A DNA stretch of 16,443 nucleotides from DASUFI01 sp036274635 (GCA_036274635.1 DASUFI010000049.1:1-16443); one strand, 5' to 3'; positions 6,606 to 14,268 are shown, counted from the stretch's first letter. The notes: a model not told the origin generated them from the sequence alone. Translations and numbers: made by a program.

Positions 6606-8765
6606 ATGACCCCCGATCCACCCCCCGCGGAGGCCCCGCAGGGCCCCTCCGGGCCGGCCGGGGGCACGCCGCCGGGCGGAGCCGCGCCGGGCGCGCCGCC
6701 TCTGGTCGCGCCCGCTGGGGCCCCCGCCGCTCCGGTGCCGGCGACGCCGGCGCACACCGCCGCCGAGGAGGTGGCCGCCGCCGTCGCGCCGCCGGAGCAG
6801 CCGCTGCCCGAGGTGCCCAAGCCGGGCCTGCTCAAGCGCCTGCTCATCGGCAACCCGCGCGACCTGCAGGACCGGAACATCTTCCACCGGCTCACGCTCA
6901 TCCCCTTCCTCGCCTGGGTGGGTCTCGGCGCCGATGGCCTCTCGTCCTCGGCCTACGGCCCGGCCGAGGCCTTCCGAACGCTGGGGCAGCACACCTACCT
7001 CGCCCTCGGCCTTGCCGCGCTGACGGCCGTCACGGTGCTGGTCATCTCGTCCGCCTACAGCCTCATCATCGAGGAGTTCCCGCACGGCGGCGGCGGCTAC
7101 GTCGTGGCCACCAAGCTGCTGGGCGAGCGCGTCGGCCTCGTCTCCGGCTGCGCCCTCATGGTGGACTACGTGCTCACCATCACCGTGTCGGTGGCGGCCG
7201 CGGGCGACGCGATCTTCAGCTTCCTGCCCATGGAGTGGCACGCCTTCAAGCTGCCCTTCGACGTCTTCGCGATCTGCTGGCTCACCATGGCCAACCTGCG
7301 CGGCATGAAGGAGTCCATCCTCCTGCTGACGCCGGTCTTCATCGGCTTCCTGCTGACGCACGCGGTGCTCATCGGCGCGGGCATCGCGCTGCACCTGCCG
7401 CAGGCGGTCAGCGTGGCGCGCGAGGCCCAGCAGGGCTTCGAGGGCGGCCTCTCCATGCTGGGCGTGGGCGGCATGCTGCTGCTCTTCGTGCACGCCTACT
7501 CGCTGGGCGGCGGCACGTACACGGGCATCGAGGCCGTCAGCAACAACGTCAACATCATGCGCGAGCCGCGCGTGCGCACCGCGCAGCGCACGATGCTCTA
7601 CATGGCGGTCTCGCTGGCCGTCACGGCTGCCGGCCTGCTGGTCTGCTACCTGCTCTGGCACGTCCACCCCACCGAGGGCAAGACGCTCAACGCCGTGCTG
7701 GCCGAGCAGGTCGGCGGCGAGCTGGGCCTGGGCAAGTGGTTCGTGATCCCGACGCTGCTGTGCGAGTGCCTGCTGCTGGGCGTCGCGGCGCAGGCGGGCT
7801 TCATGGGCGGGCCGCGGGTGCTGGTCAGCATGGCCGTGGACTCCTGGCTGCCGCACCGCTTCGCGGCGCTGTCGGACCGCCTCACGTCGCACAACGGCAT
7901 CCTGCTCATGTGCCTCGCGTCGATGGCCGCGCTCTTCTACACCCACGGCAACACGTCGGCGCTGGTGGTCATGTACAGCATCAACGTGTTCCTGACCTTC
8001 GCGCTCTCGATGTACGGCATGGCCCGCTGGCGCTGGCGCGACCGGCGCCGCGCCCAGCACCGCCGCCGGCGCGTGTCGCTCTTCGTGGGCGGCTTCCTGC
8101 TCTGCGCCACCATCCTCGTGGTGACCACCATCGAGAAGTTCGCCGAGGGCGGCTGGCTCACGCTGGTGGTCACGGGCGCCTTCATCGCGCTGTGCTTCAC
8201 GATCCGTCGGCACTACGACACGGTGACGGACCAGATGGCCAAGCTGGGCGAGGGCCTCATGAACCTGCCGCCCGCGCACAACCCGGCCACCGGCGAGCCC
8301 GACTCGCGCAAGCCCGTGGCCGCGCTGCTGGTGAACAGCTACGGCGGCCTGGGCATCCACACCCTGCTCAACATCTTCCGCACCTTCCCGGGCCAGTACA
8401 AAGGCGTGCTGTTCCTGTCCGTCGGCGTCGTCGACAGCGGCGCGTTCAAGGGCGAGGGCGCCATCCACGATCTCGGCGTCGAGACGCAGGCCACGCTGGA
8501 CCGCTACGTGGCCCTCGCGCGCGGCCTCGGCCTGCCGGCCGCGGGACGGATGGGCGTCGGCACCGACGTCGTGGCCGAGGGCGAGAAGCTCTGCCTCGCC
8601 GTCGCGCACGACTACCCGCGCGTCACCTTCTTCGCCGGCAAGGTCATCTTCCAGCGCGAGAAGTGGTACCAGCGCGTGCTGCACAACGAGACGGCGGCGT
8701 CGATCCAGCAGCGCTTGCAGTGGGATGGGTTGACGATGGTGGTGCTGCCGGCAAGGGTGAGGTAG
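6606..8765 (+). CDS. APC-superfamily permease, KimA/KUP-like, with cytosolic C-terminal domain
   Basis: This inner-membrane carrier most likely moves K+ (like B. subtilis KimA) or amino acids. The ATG at 6606 follows GGAG by 4 nt and gives 719 residues. Residues 1-73 form a Pro/Ala/Gly-rich tail that is probably disordered. The APC core runs from about 98 to 535: ADGLSSSAYGPAEAF (109-123) matches the KimA first-helix signature around D110, then come EEFPHGGGGYVVA (156-168) and LMVDYVLTITVSVAAAGDAI (184-203), and IEKFAEGGWLTLVV (509-522) resembles the KIM/KUP tail motif. A soluble domain (about 568-719) has alternating strands (VAALLVNSYGG, GVLFLSVGVVD) like the USP-type regulatory domain of KimA, which binds c-di-AMP. 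Whether this one binds a nucleotide is unknown. An earlier in-frame TTG at 6426 would translate the 48-bp repeats and is rejected. Confidence 0.85.
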   Translation: MTPDPPPAEAPQGPSGPAGGTPPGGAAPGAPPLVAPAGAPAAPVPATPAHTAAEEVAAAVAPPEQPLPEVPKPGLLKRLLIGNPRDLQDRNIFHRLTLIPFLAWVGLGADGLSSSAYGPAEAFRTLGQHTYLALGLAALTAVTVLVISSAYSLIIEEFPHGGGGYVVATKLLGERVGLVSGCALMVDYVLTITVSVAAAGDAIFSFLPMEWHAFKLPFDVFAICWLTMANLRGMKESILLLTPVFIGFLLTHAVLIGAGIALHLPQAVSVAREAQQGFEGGLSMLGVGGMLLLFVHAYSLGGGTYTGIEAVSNNVNIMREPRVRTAQRTMLYMAVSLAVTAAGLLVCYLLWHVHPTEGKTLNAVLAEQVGGELGLGKWFVIPTLLCECLLLGVAAQAGFMGGPRVLVSMAVDSWLPHRFAALSDRLTSHNGILLMCLASMAALFYTHGNTSALVVMYSINVFLTFALSMYGMARWRWRDRRRAQHRRRRVSLFVGGFLLCATILVVTTIEKFAEGGWLTLVVTGAFIALCFTIRRHYDTVTDQMAKLGEGLMNLPPAHNPATGEPDSRKPVAALLVNSYGGLGIHTLLNIFRTFPGQYKGVLFLSVGVVDSGAFKGEGAIHDLGVETQATLDRYVALARGLGLPAAGRMGVGTDVVAEGEKLCLAVAHDYPRVTFFAGKVIFQREKWYQRVLHNETAASIQQRLQWDGLTMVVLPARVR

Positions 8766-8796
8766 GGAGGCGCGGCCAGAAGGCCGGCGCGCGGTC

Positions 8797-8820
8797 GCGC
8801 GGCGGGCGCTGCCGCCGCGC
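8797..8820 (+). terminator. Candidate terminator hairpin after the APC permease gene
   Basis: A perfect 9-bp stem (GCGCGGCGG and CCGCCGCGC) encloses a 6-nt loop, 31 bp after the permease stop codon. There is no T-run after it, so if it acts in termination it would be as a pause or a Rho-linked site. GC-only stems are common by chance in sequence of this composition. Confidence 0.3.
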
Positions 8821-8920
8821 ACGACGACGAACACGATCGACGTCGGCGTCGCTCGACCGTCTCCACGGCGCGCGAAGGTGTTCGCTCGACGACGCGAACC
8901 TCGCGGCGGTCGCCTCGACC

Positions 8921-9004
8921 TGCCTGATCGTGGTCACATGGAAGAAATCAGTCGGAGCACCGACTCCGACACATTTCTTCAATGTGACCAGGATCGCCTC
9001 AGGC
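8921..9004. repeat. Long imperfect palindrome (MITE- or REP-like hairpin)
   Basis: Outer arms of 17 bp (8931-8947 and 8974-8990) pair with a single mismatch, reading TGGTCACAT.GAAGAAA and its complement. Inside is a perfect 7-bp stem, GTCGGAG (8951-8957) and CTCCGAC (8964-8970), around a 6-nt loop. Beyond the arms GATC pairs with GATC (8926-8929 and 8992-8995). GCCTGA then pairs with TCAGGC after a short bulge. The arms are clearly richer in A and T than the surroundings, which suggests a foreign or functionally constrained element. GATCG also occurs as a direct repeat at both edges (8926-8930, 8992-8996), as a target duplication would. No transposase gene is near. Confidence 0.75.
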
Positions 9005-9131
9005 GAGCGCGATCCGTCGTGGCCGGAACGTGCCTCTTCGAGACCCCTGCGCCACGAAGGCACCCACGCCGCGCTGGAAGGTCTCGTGCCTCGCGGCGCC
9101 GCCCCGCCGCCGCGCACGCCGCCACCCGTGA

Positions 9132-9144
9132 TAGCCTGCCGCTC
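9132..9144 (+). promoter_or_regulatory. Candidate -10 element giving a leaderless start
   Basis: TAGCCT at 9132-9137 lies 7 nt before the ATG of the TIGR03790 gene. That spacing would put the transcript start at or next to the A of the start codon. The region just upstream of the ATG has no purine-rich ribosome site, which agrees with a leaderless message. No clear -35 box is seen. Confidence 0.35.
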
Positions 9145-11037
9145 ATGCTGCTCCGCCTCGCACTCGCTGCCGGTCTGCTGGCCGCGCTCGCGCCCCGCGC
9201 CGCCGCGCAGCTCGACCCCTGGCTCGACCCCGCGCGCGTGGTGGTCATCTACAACACCGCCTGGCCCGACGGCGATGCCGACGGCGTGCCCGACAGCGTG
9301 GAAGTCGCGCAGTACTACGCCGCGCGCCGCGGCGTGCCGGCCGACAAGCTGCTGGGCCTGCCGCTGACGCCCGCCAGCTGGTGGTACGACTCCTCGCAGT
9401 GGCCGCTCTTCCTGGCGGAGATGCGCGACCCGCTGCAGGCCTGGCTGACGGCGCATGGCCCCACGTCCGTGGACACGCTGCTCTTCTGCTACGGCGTGCC
9501 CTACGAGGTGGACGTGCCGGGCTTCTCCTTCGGCGGCGCGCGCTCGGTGGACAGCGCGCTGTGCGTGCCGTGGTCGCTGGGCTCGGCGGCAGCGCCGGAC
9601 TTCTCGGACAACAAGTTCACGCAGGAGTACCGCGAGGCCTCGCCGGGCGTGCCGCCCGACGTGGGCCATTTCGACCACGCGCTCTACGCCTTCCAGGGCC
9701 AGCCCTTCTACCTGCACGCCCGGCTCGACGGGCTGTCGGCCGAGCACGCCAAGGCGCTGGTGGACCGCGCGATCTACGGCCAACGCCACATCGCGCCGGC
9801 GGCCTACGCCGGCGTGGCCTACGTCGACAGCCGCTTCGGCCTGTACGACGACGCGACGCTGCTGGCGGGCTACCCCTTCAGCTACACCACCTACGAGAAG
9901 GCCGACAAGTGCATGGCCTACGGCAAGTTCTTCTGCGCGGCCAGCGGCTTCGTCTCGCGCTGGGAGCCGTGGGAGACGGAGATCGGCGAGCCGGGCGCGG
10001 TGTTCGCAGACGGCGGCAGCGCGGAGCTCGCGGCGAACGCGCTCTTCTATGGCGGCTGGTACAACTACGGCAAGTACCAGCACGCGTGGCAGTGGAAGGC
10101 CGGCGCGATCGCCTGCGACCTCAACAGCAACTCCGCGCAGGGCCTGCGTGACGCCGGCACGGCCTCGTTCCTGTGCCAGGCCTTCCAGGAGAACCTCACC
10201 GCCGGCGCGGGCGTCATCGCCGAGCCCTACCTGAACGGCCACAACAAGCCCGACGTGCTGCTGGCCTACACCTTCATGGGCTACCCGTGGGCCGAGGTCT
10301 CGATGGTTTCGGACAACGCCATCAAGTGGATGGCGCTGCACGTGGGCGACCCGCTCTACCGCATCGACGTCGACGGCGCGCTGCCCGACGCCGACCCGCC
10401 GGCGCCCTTCACGTGGCTCGGCGCCGACCACGAGTCGCTCGAGCTGGAGCTGCCCGCGCTGCCCGACGCCGCGCCCGGCGGCGACGAGGTCTTCCGCATC
10501 ACGCAGGTCGCGTCCGGCACGAGCCCCGCGCTGCAGCCCTCGCCCGTGGCGCAGCCCGACGACCGCCGCCTGCAGCGCGTGGCCGTGCCGCCCACCGGCG
10601 CGCCGGGCCTCACCTATGCGGAGGCCGACGCCACGGATCCCTCCGGCAACGTCGGCAGCTCCGGCCTGCGGCACTTCCTCGCCGGCCCAGCCGCGCCCGC
10701 CTCCGCCGTGGTGCAGGCGGACGACGCGGCCGTGGGCCCTGGCGAGCCGGCCGTCTTCCGCTTCTCCTTCGGCGCGGCGGGCGGCCTGCTCGGCGCGACC
10801 ACCGGCTTCTCCATGCACGCGACCGCGCCGGCCTACGGCGCGACGGACCTGCCGGTGGAAGGCCTGCTGCTCTCCCTCGCGAGCGACGATCTCGCCTCGC
10901 GCAACCTCGACCAGGTGGACTTCGCGGTGAGCTTCGCGCCGGGGCTGCTCAAGCCGGGGCCGTTCACGATCGACATCAGCCTCACGGCCAACGGGCAGAC
11001 GTCGACGTCATCCGCGACGCTCGTCGTCGGGGGCTAG
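9145..11037 (+). CDS. Secreted TIGR03790-family protein
   Basis: This is a conserved exported family of unknown function. The ATG at 9145 opens a signal peptide (LLRLALAAGLLAALAP, then AAAQ, cut near residue 22) and gives 630 residues. The family core runs from about 31 to 406: RVVVIYN (31-37), QYYAARRGVPADKLLGLPL (56-74), TLLFCYGVPYEVDVPG (111-126), HARLDGLSAEHAKALVDRAI (191-210), GGWYNYGKY (303-311), GVIAEPYLNGHNKPDVLLAY (356-375) and HVGDPLYR (399-406). A calcium-loop-like insert, DGDADGVPDSVE (42-53), splits the first motif. Residues 415-510 look like a linker or beta-sandwich, and 520-630 like an Ig-type domain. The GDPLYR ending is reminiscent of gingipain-like (C25) proteases, but no catalytic pair can be assigned. 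Earlier in-frame starts would read through the upstream palindrome. It converges on the HEAT-repeat gene with a 73-bp gap. Confidence 0.82.
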   Translation: MLLRLALAAGLLAALAPRAAAQLDPWLDPARVVVIYNTAWPDGDADGVPDSVEVAQYYAARRGVPADKLLGLPLTPASWWYDSSQWPLFLAEMRDPLQAWLTAHGPTSVDTLLFCYGVPYEVDVPGFSFGGARSVDSALCVPWSLGSAAAPDFSDNKFTQEYREASPGVPPDVGHFDHALYAFQGQPFYLHARLDGLSAEHAKALVDRAIYGQRHIAPAAYAGVAYVDSRFGLYDDATLLAGYPFSYTTYEKADKCMAYGKFFCAASGFVSRWEPWETEIGEPGAVFADGGSAELAANALFYGGWYNYGKYQHAWQWKAGAIACDLNSNSAQGLRDAGTASFLCQAFQENLTAGAGVIAEPYLNGHNKPDVLLAYTFMGYPWAEVSMVSDNAIKWMALHVGDPLYRIDVDGALPDADPPAPFTWLGADHESLELELPALPDAAPGGDEVFRITQVASGTSPALQPSPVAQPDDRRLQRVAVPPTGAPGLTYAEADATDPSGNVGSSGLRHFLAGPAAPASAVVQADDAAVGPGEPAVFRFSFGAAGGLLGATTGFSMHATAPAYGATDLPVEGLLLSLASDDLASRNLDQVDFAVSFAPGLLKPGPFTIDISLTANGQTSTSSATLVVGG

Positions 11038-11110
11038 GAGCCCGTCGAAGAAGTGCTTCGAGTGCGGAAGGTGCGGAATTCGTGTCGGATCGAGGCAAGG
11101 TCCGAGCCCC

Positions 11111-12412
11111 TCAGCCGCCCGAGCCGGTGGCCGGCGCGTCGGGCGCGAAGCGTGCCTCGTTCGCGGCCCACCAGCTCTTCCAGGCCGCCACCGAGTTGCC
11201 GGGGTTGGCGCCGGTGAGCTTCTGGAGCGAGGCGCGCAGCGTGGCCGACTCGGTGACGTAGCTGGTGGACGAGACGCCCATGACCGCGACGTCCAGCGTC
11301 GCGCCGTCCTGGATCACGCCCACGAGCGGCTTGCCGATGGCGGCGTTCTGGGCCACCTCCACGTCGTAGCCCGCCACGTAGGAGATCTGGCGGCCGACGA
11401 AGATGCTGCTGCGCGGCGCGCTGTAGTCGCCCGAGCCGCCGGCCGTGGGCAGCGTGACCAGGCGCTGCACCAGCGCGGGCACCGCGGCGTCGTAGCCCAT
11501 GGTGCCCAGCGCCTCGGCGGCGTAGGTGCGCGCGGTGGACGAGTTGGACTCCAGCGCGGTGACCAACGGCAGGATGAGGCCCGACTCATGCGCGTCGCGC
11601 AGCGCGAGGGCCGCGCTGCGGCGCACGTCGGGCGAGAGGTCGCGCGCCGCGCGGCGCAGCAGCTCCTTGACCTCGGTCTCGCCGTACGGCTCGGCGACGG
11701 ACAGCCGGCGCAACGCCAGCGCGGCCATGGCGCGCGTGCTGGCCGAGCGGTCCGAGAGCCGCTCCTGCAGCGCCGTGCGCAGCGCCGGCTGGTCGGGCAC
11801 GGCGGGCAGGCGGCTGACGGCCATCTCGCGCAGCGCGGGCGGCGCGGCGCCGGCGAAGCGCAGCAGCTCCTCGGCCGAGGCGTCGGTGGCGACGGGGATG
11901 CGGAAGGGCAGGTCGTCCCGATGCAGCAGGGCCAGCGCGTCGGGCTGGTCCGGGTCGTCGGCCAGCACGTCGTCCAGCAGGCCGAGGGCCTCGTCGTACA
12001 GGCCCTCCCCCAGCGCCCACTCGGACAGGCCCGTGAGGCCCGCGGGCGTGGCGCGTCCCAGCGCCGCGCGCTTGCTGTGCAGCTCGTCCAGCGCTGCGGA
12101 CTCGAGGCGCGCCGACTCGACGAGGCCTGCGGGCAGCGTGGTCCAGTCCTTGTCGCCTGCGCGGCGGTACTCCCAGCGGCCGTCGACGCGGCGGGAGTCG
12201 GCGCGCAGCACGCCTCCGCCGCGCGCGTGCAGCAGCCGCCGGCGCACCTTGGCGTCGGCGGCGTCCTGCGGGTCGACTGCGGAGGGCTTGGCGAGCGCGG
12301 GCCCGGGCGCGGCGGCCGGCGACTGCGCCACCAGCGCTGGCGCGAGCAGCAGGCCCGCCCCCAGCCAGCAGGCGAGGGCCGGACGAGCACGGCGCGGCGT
12401 GGTCGGGATCAT
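11111..12412 (-). CDS. Secreted HEAT-repeat protein
   Basis: The 433-residue protein has no assigned function. HEAT repeats act as protein-binding scaffolds. The start ATG at 12412 is fixed by AGGAGG 7 nt upstream. The N-terminus is an Arg-rich head followed by a hydrophobic core (ACWLGAGLLLAPALVAQ, about 14-30), read as a signal peptide. Residues 31-55 are Ala/Pro-rich. Residues 125-155 look like a TPR-type helix pair (EWALGEGLYDEALGLLDDVL). HEAT-type helices cover about 178-320 (STRAMAALALRRL, DVRRSAALALRDA, TARTYAAEALGTMGYDAAVP). Residues 335-400 form a beta-rich segment (IFVGRQISYVAGYDVEVAQN), and the end has AAWKSWWAANEARF (409-422), a closing motif I associate with planctomycete HEAT proteins. 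It lies 61 bp behind the beta-propeller gene on the same strand and probably shares its transcript. Confidence 0.78.
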   Translation of the reverse strand: MIPTTPRRARPALACWLGAGLLLAPALVAQSPAAAPGPALAKPSAVDPQDAADAKVRRRLLHARGGGVLRADSRRVDGRWEYRRAGDKDWTTLPAGLVESARLESAALDELHSKRAALGRATPAGLTGLSEWALGEGLYDEALGLLDDVLADDPDQPDALALLHRDDLPFRIPVATDASAEELLRFAGAAPPALREMAVSRLPAVPDQPALRTALQERLSDRSASTRAMAALALRRLSVAEPYGETEVKELLRRAARDLSPDVRRSAALALRDAHESGLILPLVTALESNSSTARTYAAEALGTMGYDAAVPALVQRLVTLPTAGGSGDYSAPRSSIFVGRQISYVAGYDVEVAQNAAIGKPLVGVIQDGATLDVAVMGVSSTSYVTESATLRASLQKLTGANPGNSVAAWKSWWAANEARFAPDAPATGSGG

Positions 12413-12419
12413 GGCGCAG

Positions 12420-12425
12420 CCTCCT
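12420..12425 (-). promoter_or_regulatory. Consensus ribosome binding site of the HEAT-repeat gene
   Basis: The minus strand reads AGGAGG, with 7 nt to the ATG at 12412. It is the best Shine-Dalgarno in the window and rules out the longer in-frame start at 12439. Confidence 0.8.
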
Positions 12426-12473
12426 GGCGGCAGAGCCAAGTTACCACCCCTGCGCGAGCCCGGTCAGCGCGCC

Positions 12474-14114
12474 CTACTGCACGGTGATGGCGAGCGGGTG
12501 CACGACGTGCCGCAGCTGAGCGGCCAGGCCCGGCCCGTCGCCGAGGTCCAGCGTCACCACCGAGGCTTCCAGCACCAGCCCCACGAGCGCGCCGTTGGGC
12601 GGCAGCTGGATCGAGGCCGAGGCCGTGGCCGACGCGCCGAGGGTGCCGGTGAATCCGCTGAAGGCGCCGCCGCCGTCCGGCGTCGTCAGCGAGAAGAGGA
12701 ACACGGGATCCAGGGACAGCTCGAGCGTGCGACCGTCGGGCAGCGGCATGCCCGGCAGCGTGCCCAGCGCCAGCAGCACGAAGCGGTAGAGGCCCGCGCC
12801 GCCCGGCAGGTCGAGGTCGAGGCCGAAGCTGCCGCCGGGCGTGGCCGCACCCACCTGCGTCAGCGGCGCGTGCTTCCACAGCGCCAGCCCCACGTCGCTC
12901 TTGAAGGGGTCGTCCGCGTCGGGCGAGTCGTAGACGAAGGCGAAGAGCTGGCCCGACCACTCCATGTCCACGTCCGGGTAGCCGCCGATGCCCGCGGCCG
13001 GCGTGTGCACCAGGAACTCGTCGCCGAGCTCGGCGCCACTCGCGTCGTAGCGCTGCGCGCGCACCTCCGAGCCGTCCTGCCAGCAGATGGTGAAGTTGCC
13101 CACCCAGTCGCAGGCCACGGCGGGAAAGGTCTGGTCGCCGGCCTCGGTGGTGTTGGCCTGGAACTCAGGGCCCAGCGGCGTGCCCGTCTCGTCGTAGCGG
13201 CGCGCGAGGATGTCGATGCCCGAGGCGTCCTGCTGGCGGTCCTCCCACACGGCGACGAAGTGGCCGAGGCCGTCGGCGGCCGTCTTGGGCTCGCGCTGCT
13301 CGCCCGGCAGGGTGTTCGTGTTGACCAGGAACTCCACCGGCTCCTTCGGCACGCCCTGCGCGTCGAACAGGCGCGCGAAGATGTTGGTGCCCGTGCCGGC
13401 GCCGCCGTAGCCGCCGAAGTCGATCCACGCCACGAAGGTGCTGCCGTCGCGCGTGACGGCGGGCTCCGGGTCGGTCTGGGCGTTGTTGTCCAGCACGTTG
13501 GCCTTGAACTCGTTGCCCAGCGGCGTGCCGTCGCAGTCGAACAGGCGCAGGAAGCACTTGCCGTCGTCGTTGCCCGTCCAGCCCAGGACGAAGCCGCCGC
13601 CCGGGCGCGGCGCCGCGAAGGGCTCCCACTGCGACTGCGCGGTGGTGTTGCTGGCGATGAAGTTGGGCCCGAAGGCGGCGCCGTTCACGTCGAAGGCGCG
13701 CGCGAAGACGCCCATGCCGTCGCCGTCGAGGCCGTCGCGGTCCGACCAGGCCACGAGGACGTGGCCGTGCTCGTCCATGGCCACGGTGGGCTCGTCCTGG
13801 CGCTTGCCGGGGATGGGCGCGTTGCACTGGATCTCGGGCGACAGCGGCGTGCCCTGGCCGTCGAACAGGCGCACGAAGACGTCGTGATAGGGCACGTTGC
13901 TGGCCCACGTCACCGCGAAGCGCTGGCCGTCGCCGCGGATGGCGATCTTGGCCTGCTTCTGGTTGAAGGCAAGCGTCTGGTTCACCACGCTCGGCGCGCC
14001 GGCGGGCGCGAAGTGCGAGCCTGCCTGCGCGGCCAGCGGCGCACACAATCCGGCGGCCAGCGCGGACGCGCACAGCAGGGCGCAGCGACACAGCGAGGCG
14101 GGCGTGTGAAGCAT
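12474..14114 (-). CDS. Secreted beta-propeller protein with planctomycete-type C-terminal domain
   Basis: This 546-residue exported protein is of unknown role, and its propeller probably binds a ligand or partner outside the cell. A signal peptide covers about 1-31 (ALLCASALAAGLCAPLAAQA). A repeated motif, RLFDxxGTPLGPEF, starts at residues 82, 139, 190, 248, 305 and 354, spaced 49-58 residues apart. Each is followed by a DExGHxxVAWxD strand. With the end segments this makes six visible blades and probably seven, covering about 52-415. Residues 425-546 form a separate beta domain (LYRFVLLALGTLPGMPLPDG, then LSLDPVFLF, GAFSGFTGTLGASATA and LVGLVLEASVVTLD), which recurs at the C-terminus of exported planctomycete proteins. 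No Shine-Dalgarno is seen. TACACT at 14147-14142 is a possible -10 box. The HEAT-repeat gene follows after 61 bp. Confidence 0.8.
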   Translation of the reverse strand: MLHTPASLCRCALLCASALAAGLCAPLAAQAGSHFAPAGAPSVVNQTLAFNQKQAKIAIRGDGQRFAVTWASNVPYHDVFVRLFDGQGTPLSPEIQCNAPIPGKRQDEPTVAMDEHGHVLVAWSDRDGLDGDGMGVFARAFDVNGAAFGPNFIASNTTAQSQWEPFAAPRPGGGFVLGWTGNDDGKCFLRLFDCDGTPLGNEFKANVLDNNAQTDPEPAVTRDGSTFVAWIDFGGYGGAGTGTNIFARLFDAQGVPKEPVEFLVNTNTLPGEQREPKTAADGLGHFVAVWEDRQQDASGIDILARRYDETGTPLGPEFQANTTEAGDQTFPAVACDWVGNFTICWQDGSEVRAQRYDASGAELGDEFLVHTPAAGIGGYPDVDMEWSGQLFAFVYDSPDADDPFKSDVGLALWKHAPLTQVGAATPGGSFGLDLDLPGGAGLYRFVLLALGTLPGMPLPDGRTLELSLDPVFLFSLTTPDGGGAFSGFTGTLGASATASASIQLPPNGALVGLVLEASVVTLDLGDGPGLAAQLRHVVHPLAITVQ

Positions 14115-14268
14115 GGTGGAGGAGCGCCGGAGGAGTCCGGAAGTGTATCACCGGAGTTGCGGGCGGGCGGCGGACGCGGCCCTCCGAGCGTCCCCGTGGG
14201 TTCCTGCCAGCGCGGGCCCGCCAGACGCCGACGTCAGCGCGCGCGCGGCGGCCGACTTGCTCGAGGCC

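Larger units (their letters stand above)
8766..9144. other. 379-bp non-coding gap with several inverted repeats
   Basis: The gap separates the APC permease gene from the TIGR03790 gene on the same strand. It holds a 9-bp GC-only hairpin at 8797-8820, a small one at 8880-8899 (GTTCGC, 8-nt loop, GCGAAC) and the long palindrome centred near 8960. A reading frame on each strand crosses the region, but their products are Arg-rich and have no recognisable family. Bases 9005-9120 show nothing I can name. The likely promoter of the next gene is at the right end. Confidence 0.6.

Noticed and set aside
2986..6609. A 1207-codon plus-strand open frame overlapping the symporter, CstA and TerC-like genes
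   Set aside because: It is low-complexity Ala/Arg/Gly sequence without a family match and conflicts with better-supported genes. Similar shadow frames occur at 395-2011, 6279-8834, 8644-10818 and 11526-14552.
3698..6901. A 1067-codon minus-strand open frame across the CstA, TerC-like and APC genes
   Set aside because: Its product is Arg/His/Gln/Glu-rich and has no domains, whereas the plus strand encodes three clear membrane proteins. High G+C at third positions removes stop codons from the antisense frame.
8931..8990. Integron attC site or CRP-type operator
   Set aside because: The palindrome lacks the AAC/GTT ends of attC sites and no integrase gene is near. The TCACA and TGTGA boxes point outward and are about 45 bp apart, not the TGTGA-N6-TCACA layout.
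8878..9144. Upstream extension of the TIGR03790 protein through the palindrome
   Set aside because: The extra 89 residues are Arg-rich and would bury the signal peptide that begins at the ATG at 9145.
11038..11110. Terminator between the convergent TIGR03790 and HEAT-repeat genes
   Set aside because: Only a 5-bp stem (CGAAG and CTTCG) without a T-run is visible, too weak to call.
14115..14268. A small gene or RNA between the zinc-ribbon and beta-propeller genes
   Set aside because: I see only the likely promoter of the propeller gene (TACACT near 14145) and GC-rich spacer, with no supported reading frame or RNA fold.
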